Assembly: GCF_902825325.1 (NCBI RefSeq)
Contig: NZ_CADEAR010000010.1
Coordinates: forward strand, 142,098-206,097
Length of the DNA: 64,000 nt
Reading direction: 5' to 3'
From: Brucella tritici
GTDB taxonomy: Bacteria > Pseudomonadota > Alphaproteobacteria > Rhizobiales > Rhizobiaceae
Of the stretch, positions 17,591 through 26,500 are shown one piece after another. Numbering within the stretch: position 1 is the first letter of the stretch; each line of letters begins with the position of its first letter. The notes beneath the pieces were generated by a model. That model worked only from the letters and a program-made list of their open reading frames with translations. It did no database searches and was not told where the DNA came from. The position numbers and the translations under genes are program-made.

Positions 17591-17608
17591 TCGAACCGCT
17601 TGGTTCGA
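17591..17608. promoter_or_regulatory. TetR operator candidate 2
   Basis: TCGAACC, four bases, GGTTCGA: a dyad with seven-base arms containing the same GAACCGCT core as operator 1, 23 bases upstream of the TetR gene start. Confidence 0.75.
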
Positions 17609-17630
17609 AAAAAGTTAAGAGTCTTGTGAA

Positions 17631-18404
17631 ATGAAACCCGATCGCAACGCCCAAGGAACAACCGATACGATGATGCATGACCGCAACCGGCATGATGAGA
17701 AAAGCGTCAGCCGACCCGGTGAGGGCAAATCGTCCGGTTCCGAAACGGAATGCGGTCGCACACGGCTCGGCGCCGGTCAGGATCCTGCTAAACGCCGCCA
17801 AATCCTTGAAGGCGCTCAGGATGTGTTCCTGCGTATGGGGTTCGATGCAGCCAGCATGAACGACATCACGCGCGAGGCTGGTGTCTCAAAGGGCACGATC
17901 TACGTCTACTTCAACAGCAAGGAAGACCTGTTTGTAGCTCTTTGCGAACATTATCGCGATACAATGTTTCGTGAACTGATCGAAAAACTCGACAAGGGTT
18001 TCAATTCACGTCAGGAGCTGACCGATTTCGGCATTGCATTGGTGACGCTGATAACCTCATCGACGGCAGTGCGGGCACAGCGCATCGTTCTGGGCGTCAG
18101 CGAGCGCAAGCCGGAGCTTGCAGCCCGTTTCTACGAGCGCGGGCCGAAGCGCAGCCTCGTTCTTATGGCCGATTATCTCAAGGAGATGATCGAGCGGGGG
18201 GAACTGGAGCCTTTCGATCCTGAAAAGATGGCCTATCAGCTTTCTGATCTGTTCTTGTCCGGCTTGTATAGGCCCCGTCTGTTTGGCGCATTGTCCGAGC
18301 CCCCATCGGCGGAAACGATTCGCAAGAATGTTGAACTCGCGATCGATTTTTTCTATCGCGCTTATGGTCGAAATCAGCGAAGTGTTCAGAAAGAGAACAG
18401 TTGA
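17631..18404 (+). CDS. TetR/AcrR-family repressor of the efflux pair
   Basis: A 257-residue regulator. Residues of about 52-100 form the TetR DNA-binding domain: RRQILEGAQDVFLRMGFDAASM, then the helix-turn-helix DITREAGVSKGTIYVYFNSKEDLF. The rest is an all-helical ligand and dimer domain. An unusual polar 45-residue N-terminal extension precedes the domain, so the true start may be an ATG at 17670 or 17673. It is divergent from the emrAB-like genes and two matching palindromes lie between, so I infer repression of both units and relief by a pump substrate. Confidence 0.88.
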   Translation: MKPDRNAQGTTDTMMHDRNRHDEKSVSRPGEGKSSGSETECGRTRLGAGQDPAKRRQILEGAQDVFLRMGFDAASMNDITREAGVSKGTIYVYFNSKEDLFVALCEHYRDTMFRELIEKLDKGFNSRQELTDFGIALVTLITSSTAVRAQRIVLGVSERKPELAARFYERGPKRSLVLMADYLKEMIERGELEPFDPEKMAYQLSDLFLSGLYRPRLFGALSEPPSAETIRKNVELAIDFFYRAYGRNQRSVQKENS

Positions 18405-18646
18405 TTTTTGTGAATCGGCTTAGCGAAGTTTATTTCGCTGTTTGACTTATAAATTTCCCAAGAGAGCCTTAATTTTTGCACCGTTCTTGTGTGTAATGGT
18501 TTGCAATCCATTAATTGCGGGTTGTCAGAGACCCCATTTTTTATGTCACTTATAAATGATTGAAAAGCTCTAGGGCTACGATTCGCTGATATTCCAAATA
18601 CAGTAACGAGTACCCCTCGGGCTTGAGTACCAAGGATATTATAGAA

Positions 18647-19429
18647 ATGACACTCGATCTCATTCATTTTCCGAATTTTAAAAAGACCTTCTTTGGAACG
18701 GCCTTCCAAAGCGACACACTGGCTCTCCTGACGCGAATTCGCGATGAGATCGGTTGCCGCCATATCATGCACACCTATCGCGGACGTATGGGCGATTGCG
18801 CGAAAACGAACTCCTCCGACCTCACGGTTGTGATGACTGTGCCGACTAATTGGGCTGCGCGCTATTCCACGAAGAACTATTTCGTCGTCGATCCAATCTT
18901 TCAGGAAGATGCGCCTTATTTTCAAAACGATGCCAGCGGTATTGTTCGCGACCTTCAGGCGGATGCCAGCGAATGTCCGGCTATTGCGGAAATGTTGCAG
19001 GACGCCGAGAAGCATGGCCTTGGCAATATTTTCATAGCGGTTTCTGCTCGCAGCCAGAAAGGTGCTGTCGGCTGCTCCCTGTTCAGCTTCGAGATCAGCC
19101 CCGATGAGGATCGCGAACAGTTCGTGGCCAAGCTGCGTCCGCGCCTGTTGAGCTTGTCCGGGATCATTCATTCAGCCCTGTGCGGCTGCAAGGATGTCGG
19201 GACGGTGGCCAGCCTACTGACGCCGCGTGAAGTCGATTGCCTGCGCTGGGCGGCGAATGGCAAGACAGATGGAGAGATTGCGGAAATCCTGAGCATCGCG
19301 CGCTGGACCGTCGTGACCTATCTCCAGAATGCGAAGATCAAGCTCAATTGCTCCAATCGTACTTCAGCGGTGGCGACGGCGCTGTCGCTCGGCATCATCG
19401 AAATGCCTGAAGTGAACCATCTGGTTTAA
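18647..19429 (+). CDS. vjbR: LuxR-family quorum-sensing regulator VjbR
   Basis: A 260-residue LuxR-type regulator. Residues W69, Y73, D82 and P83 keep the W-x3-Y-x8-DP spacing of the acyl-homoserine-lactone pocket of TraR/LuxR. The C-terminal GerE helix-turn-helix begins about residue 189 ([20 protein letters not shown]) and matches Brucella VjbR, as I remember it, almost residue for residue. In Brucella VjbR activates virB type IV secretion and flagellar genes. The ATG at 18647 is used in preference to an upstream TTG at 18623; an AAGGAT lies about ten bases before it. Its place beside the flagellar locus agrees with control of motility. Confidence 0.92.
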   Translation: MTLDLIHFPNFKKTFFGTAFQSDTLALLTRIRDEIGCRHIMHTYRGRMGDCAKTNSSDLTVVMTVPTNWAARYSTKNYFVVDPIFQEDAPYFQNDASGIVRDLQADASECPAIAEMLQDAEKHGLGNIFIAVSARSQKGAVGCSLFSFEISPDEDREQFVAKLRPRLLSLSGIIHSALCGCKDVGTVASLLTPREVDCLRWAANGKTDGEIAEILSIARWTVVTYLQNAKIKLNCSNRTSAVATALSLGIIEMPEVNHLV

Positions 19430-19504
19430 TGCCAACTGCAACATGCAAATGACAACGACACCGGATGCTTCGGGCATCTGGTGATCGACTGTTTATTTTT
19501 CGGC

Positions 19505-19521
19505 AAACCGCTTCGCGGTTT
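19505..19521. terminator. Hairpin between convergent vjbR and unknown gene
   Basis: AAACCGC, TTC, GCGGTTT: a perfect seven-base stem preceded by TTATTTTT and sitting between the converging 3' ends. Its AACCGCTTCGCGG body resembles the core of the dispersed repeats. Confidence 0.5.
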
Positions 19522-19534
19522 GGCGGAAAATGCT

Positions 19535-19963
19535 TCAGGCCCGTTTTCTCAGCGGCAGGCGCGCGGCGTCAAATGCGTTGGCGAGCCTGGCCGTATTCTT
19601 CGCCGGGTCTTCGTCGGCATCCTCGAAGGCGATATGGTTCAGCTCCACACCAGCCGTCTTGTCGGTCAGCGTCAGGCGGAAATAGGCATAGACACCCTGA
19701 TTGCGGAACTCCATGTCGAGCACGATGGCAGGTAGTGATTGCCAGTCACAATGATATTCGCCGCCATGGCCAAGTTCCAGCGTGCCGGGAAAGAAGTAAA
19801 GCTCGGTGGCAGAACTGACGATATCGGCGATATTGGCGAAAAGCTCGCAGCGTATGAAGGCAATGTAATCCGCCGGATCGACCAGGCGAAGATCGGTTGC
19901 GACCTCGCGCAGGTTCTGGGCAATGATCGCCTCGCGTTCGTTCGAGAATTGCAGGCTCTTCAT
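19535..19963 (-). CDS. Conserved hypothetical protein next to flhB
   Basis: A 142-residue soluble, acidic protein with no motif I can name. It begins MKSLQFSNEREAIIAQNLREV and has aromatic-rich beta strands (SATELYFFPGTLELGHGGEYHCDW and MEFRNQGVYAYFRLTL). The start at 19963 is chosen for a GGTGG ribosome site seven bases upstream; the frame runs 24 codons further without one. It is the last gene of the minus-strand flhB-fliG-fliN-fliM-motA run, 68 bases after flhB. No function is claimed; a flagellar role is suggested only by position. Confidence 0.7.
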   Translation of the reverse strand: MKSLQFSNEREAIIAQNLREVATDLRLVDPADYIAFIRCELFANIADIVSSATELYFFPGTLELGHGGEYHCDWQSLPAIVLDMEFRNQGVYAYFRLTLTDKTAGVELNHIAFEDADEDPAKNTARLANAFDAARLPLRKRA

Positions 19964-20031
19964 AGTTTCACCACCGATCTGGGGGAACAGGCTGTCACTG
20001 TTCTGAAATATATAAATATCATGGCCATCTA

Positions 20032-21102
20032 TCAATGTATCGCATGCCGCGTATTGATGACCCGGATAAGCTCGGCCACCGCCTTGTAGAATTCGGGTGC
20101 GATCATCTGGTCGACATTGACCTGTTTATAGAGCGCGCGGGCTAGCGGAACGTCCTCGAATATCGGGATGGAGTGCTGTGCTGCTATTTCTCTGATCTTC
20201 AATGCGATGAGATCCTGTCCCTTTGCAACGACAATCGGGGCCGCGTCCTGATCGGGCTTGTAACGCAGTGCTACGGAAAAATGAGTCGGATTTGCGACGA
20301 TCAGCGTTGCCGTCGGAACAGTGTTGATCATGCGGCGGCGGGCGCGGTCGCGGCCAAGCGAACGCAGGCGCGATTTGACCAGCGGGTCACCTTCCGACTG
20401 CTTCAGCTCGTCCTTGACCTCCTGTCGCGTCATGCGCAGTTCCTGCCGCCAGTGAATGCGTGACCACGCAAGATCGAATGCCGCAATTGCGGTAATGGCC
20501 AGCACATTGGCGACGAGCAGACGCACCATGTTCTCGCGCAGAAATTCCGGCAAGGCTCTCGGGTCGGAAGCGACGGCATCGGTAAACAGGCTGTTGCCGT
20601 TGAAGAAAACGATAAAGACGATGACACTTGCGGCCAGAAACTTTGCCAGAGATTTGAGAAACTCGACCTGACCGGCGCGCCCGAAAATCCGCTGCCAGCC
20701 CTTGAGCGGGGATATGCGCGATGCCTGCGGGCGGATGCGTTCGCCAACGAAGCGCGGCGCATTCTGGAATGCGGAGGCTGCAATGCCGGCAAGCGGGATG
20801 ATGATGAACACAGGCACAAGGGCTGCGCCGACAGCCAGGGCCAGCACACCGAACAGACGGCTTGCATCTTCCGCGCTGTTGAGGAGCCAGTCTTCGGGAC
20901 GGTCGATCAGCTCGCGCAGGAAGACAGCCAGCTTCGTGGTGGCAGGTCCCGCGACAAAGACTGCGATAATCAGAAAGGAAGCGATACCGGCGAGGATCGG
21001 CGTTTCGCGGGAGAAGGGCATGTTGCCCTTTTCCAAGGCGTCGCGGATCTTCTGCTCGGTGGCTTCTTCTGTTTTGCTTTCCTTGTCAGCATCATCTGCC
21101 AT
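20032..21102 (-). CDS. flhB: Flagellar export switch protein FlhB
   Basis: A 356-residue inner-membrane component of the flagellar type III export gate that controls the switch from rod/hook to filament substrates. It starts ADDADKESKTEEATEQKIRDALEKGNMPFSRET, the FlhB N-terminal signature, has four membrane helices (about 32-210), and a C-terminal cytoplasmic domain with the self-cleaving NPTH motif in IVANPTHFSVALRY (about 265-278). Cleavage between N and P is expected. First gene downstream of fliG, separated by 13 bases. Confidence 0.96.
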   Translation of the reverse strand: MADDADKESKTEEATEQKIRDALEKGNMPFSRETPILAGIASFLIIAVFVAGPATTKLAVFLRELIDRPEDWLLNSAEDASRLFGVLALAVGAALVPVFIIIPLAGIAASAFQNAPRFVGERIRPQASRISPLKGWQRIFGRAGQVEFLKSLAKFLAASVIVFIVFFNGNSLFTDAVASDPRALPEFLRENMVRLLVANVLAITAIAAFDLAWSRIHWRQELRMTRQEVKDELKQSEGDPLVKSRLRSLGRDRARRRMINTVPTATLIVANPTHFSVALRYKPDQDAAPIVVAKGQDLIALKIREIAAQHSIPIFEDVPLARALYKQVNVDQMIAPEFYKAVAELIRVINTRHAIH

Positions 21103-21115
21103 GGGTCACACGAAA

Positions 21116-22171
21116 TCAGGACGAAGCTTCGCTTGCGTCGAGGGTGATGATACCGCGCTCGGAAAGATCGATGGCGATACGGGCTATCGTGCGGCGCGCC
21201 TCGGCAATGTTTTGCGCGGTTATGTTGCCCTGCTCGGCGCCAAGCTCGGTTTCCACCATGCGGCGGCCACGGGTCGAGAGCGACGAGAGAACAAGTTCCT
21301 GAAGTCTTGCATCGGCTCCGCGCAACGCGGTGGCGATCTGTTCCGTCTGCACTTCATCGAAGAGCAGCAGGCGCGCGCGTTGCGACAGGCGCTCGATGTC
21401 TTCAAAGGTGAAGAGCTTGGCCTTGATGCGGTTGAGATCGTCGCGGTTGAGATCTTCAAGGCTCGCCATGAGTTCTTCCATCTCGCTTCTGTCGAGCTGG
21501 TTGAAGATGTTGGCGATCTGGCCGTGATGAGCCTTGACCGGTCCGGAATCGCTGCGGCCAAGAAGATCGCGCCGCAGCACGTCTTCGAGAAGTTCCGCAG
21601 CCGCTGGCGCCACATTGCCGATATGGAGCGAGCGCTGCACGACGGCATTGCGCAGTTGCGGCGGCAGGACGACGAACAGCCGGGCCGCAAGATCGGAAGG
21701 CAGCTTCGACACGATATAGGCGATGATCTGCGGATGCTGGTCCGTCAGATAGGCCTGCAGGCTTTCCACCGGCAGGCGTCCAAGCTGCACCCAGACCGAT
21801 TCCTGAACGAGCTGTGGCTGGACGCGGTCTTCCAGAACTGCATCGACTTCTTCCTGCGGCAGAGCCTCCCGCAACAGGCCTTCAAAGCGTTGGGCGGCTT
21901 CTGAAACCGGCGCGCCTTCGGCAAAGGAATCCTCGAACTGCTTGACGAGCTGTTCGAAATCAAGCGGCGAAATCGGTTCCAGCGTGCGGGCATGACCGGC
22001 AAGCTTGCGCAGGTCCTCGGCATTGAAATGCTTCAGGAGACGTGCGGCGGCAGGCCGTCCGATTGCAACGAGGATCGCCGCCGCCTTTTGCGGGCCGGTC
22101 AGCGTATCGACGAGGCCGGTAGCGGTACCTTCAATATCTTCCGCGAGGGCTTGCTGTTCATGGTCGGCCAT
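21116..22171 (-). CDS. fliG: Flagellar motor switch protein FliG
   Basis: A 351-residue C-ring protein that links the MS ring (FliF) to FliM/FliN and contacts the stators. TGPQKAAAILVAIGRPAAARLLKHF (about 24-48) is the N-terminal FliF-binding domain; a QHPQIIAYIVSKLPSDLAARLF segment (about 151-172) contains the EHPQ-like motif of the middle domain; the C-terminal third carries the charged torque helix. ATG at 22171 is used; an ORF start two codons earlier is GTG. Six-gene minus-strand unit with fliN upstream and flhB downstream. Confidence 0.95.
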   Translation of the reverse strand: MADHEQQALAEDIEGTATGLVDTLTGPQKAAAILVAIGRPAAARLLKHFNAEDLRKLAGHARTLEPISPLDFEQLVKQFEDSFAEGAPVSEAAQRFEGLLREALPQEEVDAVLEDRVQPQLVQESVWVQLGRLPVESLQAYLTDQHPQIIAYIVSKLPSDLAARLFVVLPPQLRNAVVQRSLHIGNVAPAAAELLEDVLRRDLLGRSDSGPVKAHHGQIANIFNQLDRSEMEELMASLEDLNRDDLNRIKAKLFTFEDIERLSQRARLLLFDEVQTEQIATALRGADARLQELVLSSLSTRGRRMVETELGAEQGNITAQNIAEARRTIARIAIDLSERGIITLDASEASS

Positions 22172-22182
22172 GGTCACGTCCG

Positions 22183-22530
22183 TTACTTGCCGATGATTTC
22201 GGTGAGGCTGACACCGAAACGCGAGGAATCATCTTCAAGGACGATCACTTCGCCACGGGCGATGACGCGGCCATTGACCACGATATCGACCGGATCACCG
22301 ATCTGCTTGTCGAGCGTGATGACCGCACCGCGACCGAGCTTCATCAGATTGGCAACCGGCATGGTCGTGCCGCCAAGAACAACTTGAACATCCACGGGAA
22401 TGCCCATGATGAGTTCGAGATTTGGCTTGGATGGGCCCTTCTGTGTGCTGCGCGGCTTTTCTTCGCGCAGTTCCTCAATGGCTTCGTCCAGTTCCTGCTG
22501 CATGTTCTTGTCCTTGTTGTCAGCGCTCAT
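22183..22530 (-). CDS. fliN: Flagellar motor switch protein FliN
   Basis: A 115-residue C-ring protein that forms the lower ring with FliM and binds export components. After an acidic N-terminal third ([15 protein letters not shown]), the SpoA/FliN domain spans about 40-113: [28 protein letters not shown] ... [32 protein letters not shown]. Length and domain are typical. Its start overlaps the stop of the coiled-coil gene by four bases. Confidence 0.95.
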   Translation of the reverse strand: MSADNKDKNMQQELDEAIEELREEKPRSTQKGPSKPNLELIMGIPVDVQVVLGGTTMPVANLMKLGRGAVITLDKQIGDPVDIVVNGRVIARGEVIVLEDDSSRFGVSLTEIIGK

Positions 22531-23000
22531 GCCTGCCCCGCAAGTTCGACGGTAGCTTTACGAACCGCGCGACGCACGAAAACGGGTAGCGCGTTCTTTT
22601 CCTTCGGGAGCGATTGTTCGGTGGCGGTCGCGATTTTTTCTTGTGCTCGTGGCGTGCTGTCGGCGACGTTGCGCGCATGGCGGATATCGCGGGTCAGCGC
22701 CTTGCGCAGCCTGTTCAGTTCTTCGATAGCCTCGTCCATTTCTCGGCGCACGCGCTGCGTTTCGGCAAGACGGGCTTCAAGCTTGTTGTTTTCGTCCGCC
22801 AAAGCAGTGCCAAGATCGGTGCGTTCGCTCTGGATCGCCTTGACGGCGCGCTCCAAACCGTTGGAGGCAGCTGCAATGCGCAGCGCCAGCACCTTGCCAA
22901 GCTTGATCGTCTCGTTGGCCTTGCGGCCAACCACGATGAGCGCGGCAAGCGAGGCAAGAGCCATCAATGTGGAAAGCACGTTAGCCAGCAACAAGCTCAT
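22527..23000 (-). CDS. Membrane-anchored coiled-coil protein between fliM and fliN
   Basis: A 157-residue protein with an N-terminal hydrophobic segment ([23 protein letters not shown], about 2-24) followed by a predicted coiled coil from about 38 to 110, rich in E, R and L heptads, then a basic C-terminus. I do not recognise a named family with certainty; it resembles uncharacterised alphaproteobacterial flagellar proteins. It overlaps fliM by 20 bases and fliN by four, so it is translated as part of the switch-complex operon. A single-pass anchor beside the C ring or export apparatus is a reasonable inference, nothing more. Confidence 0.78.
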   Translation of the reverse strand: MSLLLANVLSTLMALASLAALIVVGRKANETIKLGKVLALRIAAASNGLERAVKAIQSERTDLGTALADENNKLEARLAETQRVRREMDEAIEELNRLRKALTRDIRHARNVADSTPRAQEKIATATEQSLPKEKNALPVFVRRAVRKATVELAGQA

Positions 23001-23955
23001 CGATGAAATCCTCTTCCTGATTGACCGGGTCGCCGACCTTGACTGTGAAATGAATGCCCGATTTTCCGAGCGTGCACTTGAAAAGCTGCTGATCCCCGGC
23101 GCGCAGGCGTACCTGTTCCATGGCGTCGGTGGGCAGTTTGAGAACCTGACCGATTTCCAGCATCGACAATGCGTCCAGCGTCATCGATCCCTGTTGGATG
23201 AAAGCTTCGAGTTCGATGCGCGCACGGCTGACTTCCTGCCGCATCTTCTTCGCCCAACTCGGATCGGTCTGGTTCATCGGGCGGCGCAAAAAGGCTGCCA
23301 CGGCATCCTGCATCGGCTTGTGCGTGCTGCGGGGCAGAAGCAGGTGCACCTGGCCGGTTTTACCCGCGGCAGTAACATCGATGCGGCAGGCGAAAAGGCG
23401 CGAGCGCTCGAAATTCTCACGGTCGAATTCGGCTGTGTCGGTGCATTCACCGGCGGCAAAAAGCGCCTGTCCGCTCGCCTGTCCGCTTCCGGCAAAAACC
23501 TGATCAAGCGAACCGGCGAGATGACCGGCAAGAAGAGCGGAAATCTTTTGTTCCAGCATGCCGAAAGGCCGGTCCTCATCGACAGAGCCGACATTACCCA
23601 TATTACCTTGGGCGCCATACATGGCTTCGATCACTGAGAAAACGAGCGTCGCATCGGCGGTGAGATAAAGTGTGCTGCCCCAACGCTCGGCCTTCAGAGG
23701 TGCGATGATCGCCGCCTTGTCGAGAATATCGGCAAAGGCAGCATCGTCGGCGCTTTCCACCTGACCTGCCTCAACGTCGAATGCGGCAGCGCAGCCATGT
23801 TTCAGCCGGTCACAGAAATGCGTTGAGGCATCCTTGAATACATGGGCAAGCGATTTCAGGTCGTCGCCCGAAAGGCCCGCTGCCCGCAGCAGGTTCTCGG
23901 CCAGAACATCATTTTTGCGGTTTTGCCCCAATGTGGCAGTTTCGGGGGTGGTCAT
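22981..23955 (-). CDS. fliM: Flagellar motor switch protein FliM
   Basis: A 324-residue C-ring protein that binds CheY-P and FliG. The middle CheC-like domain is visible as YLTADATLVFSVIEAMYG (about 123-140) and the C-terminal SpoA domain as ARIELEAFIQQGSMTLDALSMLEIGQVLKL (about 243-272). The usual N-terminal LSQxEIDxLL CheY-binding peptide is not apparent; the protein starts MTTPETATLGQNRKNDVLAENLLRAAG, as in rhizobial FliM variants. The ATG at 23955 is used because sequence further upstream only overlaps motA. One base separates it from the motA stop. Confidence 0.92.
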   Translation of the reverse strand: MTTPETATLGQNRKNDVLAENLLRAAGLSGDDLKSLAHVFKDASTHFCDRLKHGCAAAFDVEAGQVESADDAAFADILDKAAIIAPLKAERWGSTLYLTADATLVFSVIEAMYGAQGNMGNVGSVDEDRPFGMLEQKISALLAGHLAGSLDQVFAGSGQASGQALFAAGECTDTAEFDRENFERSRLFACRIDVTAAGKTGQVHLLLPRSTHKPMQDAVAAFLRRPMNQTDPSWAKKMRQEVSRARIELEAFIQQGSMTLDALSMLEIGQVLKLPTDAMEQVRLRAGDQQLFKCTLGKSGIHFTVKVGDPVNQEEDFIDELVAG

Positions 23956-23956
23956 C

Positions 23957-24829
23957 TTACGCTGCCTGCTGGGTCGGCGCGCTCGCCATGGTTTCCTGCT
24001 CGACCACATCGATGGTCGGACGATCATAGGCGGAGATGGTCTTGCGGCCATACTCCACGGCGATCTGCGGCAGGGAGCCGTTCATATAGGCGAGAAGCGT
24101 CTGCTTCACGACGATGTAGAGGCGATTGTTCTTTTCGCGGGTCGATTTGATCTTGGCTGCGATCGGGCCGACAACGCCATAAGAGAAGAAGATACCGGCA
24201 AAGGTTCCGACAAGGGCGGCGCCGATCAGATGGCCCAGCACTTCCGGCGACTGGTCGAGTGCGCCCATGGCCTTGATGACGCCCAGCACGGCGGCAACGA
24301 TGCCAAGTGCGGGCAGGGCTTCGGAAATGCTGACCATTGCGTGGTAGGGCTTGAGCTTGTCACGGGCGATGGTGTGGATTTCCTCGTCCATCAGCGCCTC
24401 GATTTCATGTGAGCGCACATTGCCGACGATGATGAGACGGCAATAATCGCAGATGAAATTGGTGAGGTCCTCTTTCTTCAATACGCTCGGATAGGCCTGA
24501 AAGATCGACGATTCCTTCGGATTGTCGATGTGGACTTCCACTTCGTTGCGCGATTTGGCGCGCAGCTCGCGCATCAGGCTGTAGAGCACGCCCAGAACAT
24601 CGAGATAGTCACGCTGCTTCGGGACCGCGTTGCTGAATGCTTCCATGCAGGCGCGGCCCGTGTCTTTCACGAGCGAGAAAGGGTTGGCAATGAAGAACGT
24701 CCCGAGTGCGGCACCCAGAATGATGACGAATTCCCAGGGCTGGATGAGCACGCTGACATGTCCGCCCATGGCGATAAAGCCGCCCAGCATACAGCCCAGT
24801 GTGATGACAAGACCGACAATAATGCCCAA
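23957..24829 (-). CDS. motA: Flagellar stator protein MotA (TTG start)
   Basis: A 290-residue proton-channel subunit with four membrane helices. It starts [22 protein letters not shown]; the cytoplasmic loop carries [14 protein letters not shown] with the charged residues that contact FliG, and [20 protein letters not shown] (about 160-179) contains the conserved proline of TM3. The start is TTG at 24829, with GGGAG nine bases upstream; it gives the standard MotA length, and no ATG is usable. MotB lies 15 kb away in another flagellar operon. Confidence 0.94.
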   Translation of the reverse strand: MGIIVGLVITLGCMLGGFIAMGGHVSVLIQPWEFVIILGAALGTFFIANPFSLVKDTGRACMEAFSNAVPKQRDYLDVLGVLYSLMRELRAKSRNEVEVHIDNPKESSIFQAYPSVLKKEDLTNFICDYCRLIIVGNVRSHEIEALMDEEIHTIARDKLKPYHAMVSISEALPALGIVAAVLGVIKAMGALDQSPEVLGHLIGAALVGTFAGIFFSYGVVGPIAAKIKSTREKNNRLYIVVKQTLLAYMNGSLPQIAVEYGRKTISAYDRPTIDVVEQETMASAPTQQAA

Positions 24830-24976
24830 TGCTCGAGACTCCCGCGTACATTCTGTTTGTCTGGAACCTAAGCGCCGCGGCTTGCGCGAACCTTGTCTGT
24901 AGCGCGCAGATAAAATCAGCTTCGGACAAGCTTGGTCTTTCATAAAGGATTGAAATACCGGAAGGGGGTCATGCGC

Positions 24977-25765
24977 ATGGTCGATACGATGACGAGTTAT
25001 CGCCTGATCGCGGCGGATATGACGCGGTCGTTGCAGCGTGTTTCGAAGGAACCATTGGTGGAGCGGGAAACCGCCTACTACAAGGAGAATATCGGCAAGG
25101 TGAAATCCATTGATGATTTCATGGCCGATAGCCGTCTTTATAATTACGCGATGAAGGCGTTTGGTCTGGAAGACATGGCCTTCGCCAAGGCGTTCGTCCG
25201 CAAGATATTGACCGAGGGCGTCACGAGCGACGATGCCATGGCGAACAAGCTGACCGACAAGCGCTATAAGGAATTTGCGACCGTCTTCGATTTCGCAGGC
25301 AAGGGCGCGGAAGCGACTGAGAGCACTGCGGCGCAGCAAGGTGTCGTGGACAAATATCTTCGTCAGACGCTGGAAACGGAAGCCGGAAGCCAGAATGAAG
25401 GCGTGCGGCTGGCCCTTTATTTTGCACGCAAGGCACCGACCATCACCAATGCCTATGAAATCCTTGGCGACAAGGCGCTAGTGTCGGTGATCCAGACGAC
25501 CTTCGGCTGGCCATCCAGCATATCCAATGCCGATATCGACAAGCAGGCGAAGATGATCGAGGACAAGATCGACTTCACCAAGATGTCCGATCCCGAATAT
25601 GTCTCGAAGCTCATTTCGCGCTTCACCGCCATGTATGAGATGAACAATCCAACGGCGAGCAGCCCGGCCTCGATTGCGTCCCTGCTTCTGGGCGGAACGT
25701 CTTCCGTCGGCATTTCGATGGATATCCTGAGCACCTTGCAGAATTTCAAGCCGGGCGGGCGTTAG
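24977..25765 (+). CDS. DUF1217 protein, flagellar locus
   Basis: A 262-residue, mostly helical protein of the DUF1217 family, found in alphaproteobacterial flagellar clusters. Repeated short blocks such as [38 protein letters not shown] and [29 protein letters not shown] give a repeat-like helical architecture. The ATG at 24977 is preferred: a GGGGG ribosome site lies about eight bases before it. It opens the plus-strand unit with flgF and fliI, divergent from motA across 147 bases. Biochemical function is unknown to me. Confidence 0.82.
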   Translation: MVDTMTSYRLIAADMTRSLQRVSKEPLVERETAYYKENIGKVKSIDDFMADSRLYNYAMKAFGLEDMAFAKAFVRKILTEGVTSDDAMANKLTDKRYKEFATVFDFAGKGAEATESTAAQQGVVDKYLRQTLETEAGSQNEGVRLALYFARKAPTITNAYEILGDKALVSVIQTTFGWPSSISNADIDKQAKMIEDKIDFTKMSDPEYVSKLISRFTAMYEMNNPTASSPASIASLLLGGTSSVGISMDILSTLQNFKPGGR

Positions 25766-25768
25766 GCA

Positions 25769-26500
25769 ATGCAAAGCAATTCGATCTATGTCGGGCTTTC
25801 GTCGCTCATCACGCTGGAACGGCGGATGGATGCCATCGCTCATAATGTCGCCAATGTCTCAACCGTCGGTTTCCGTGGAGAAGGCACCAAGTTCGATACC
25901 ATCGTTTCAAACAAGGCCAGTGACGACGTCAGTTTTGCCACTGCGGGCAAGAGCTTCATCCGTACCGAAGCAGGCCCGATGATCAAGACCGACAATCCGC
26001 TGGACGTTGCGGTCAAGGGCGATGTCTGGATGTCGGTCACGACGCCGCAGGGACAGATCTACACCCGCGACGGGCGCATGAACATGCTGCCGACGGGCGA
26101 TCTCGTTTCTATTACCGGCCATCCGGTTCTCGATGTCGGCGGTGCGCCCATCGTGCTCAATCCGGGTGGTGGTGCGCCGAAGATTTCGAGCGACGGCGCG
26201 ATCTATCAGAACGGTGCGCAGGTCGGCTCCATCGGCCTCTTCACGATTCCCGCCGATGCCGACCTGACCTATGCCGGTACGTCCGGTGTGATCCCGAACA
26301 AGCCTGCCCAGCCGGTGGTCGATGACAATAGTGTGGGCGTCGTGCAAGGCATGATCGAGGGTTCGAACGTCGATGCCATGACCGAGATGACCCGCCTTAT
26401 CAGCGTCAGCCGCGCTTTCGAACAGGTCAATAATCTGTTGTCGCAGCAGGAAAGCACGGTCTCTGAAGCCATCAAGACCCTGGGCTCCAGAAACGGATGA
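25769..26500 (+). CDS. flgF: Flagellar proximal rod protein FlgF
   Basis: A 243-residue rod subunit exported by the flagellar type III system. The N-terminal helix SSLITLERRMDAIAHNVANVSTVGFRGEGTKF (about 11-42) has the NxxNxxTxGF motif of axial proteins; GDVWMSVTTPQGQIYTRDGRM is the FlgF/FlgG beta domain; the C-terminus MTEMTRLISVSRAFEQVNNLL closes the coiled coil. Three bases after the DUF1217 gene and overlapping fliI by four bases. Flagellin-like N-terminus lacks a Sec signal, as expected. Confidence 0.94.
   Translation: MQSNSIYVGLSSLITLERRMDAIAHNVANVSTVGFRGEGTKFDTIVSNKASDDVSFATAGKSFIRTEAGPMIKTDNPLDVAVKGDVWMSVTTPQGQIYTRDGRMNMLPTGDLVSITGHPVLDVGGAPIVLNPGGGAPKISSDGAIYQNGAQVGSIGLFTIPADADLTYAGTSGVIPNKPAQPVVDDNSVGVVQGMIEGSNVDAMTEMTRLISVSRAFEQVNNLLSQQESTVSEAIKTLGSRNG

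Noticed and set aside
24830..25339. N-terminal extension of MotA
   Set aside because: The extra residues overlap the divergent DUF1217 gene and have no similarity; MotA length is correct from the TTG.
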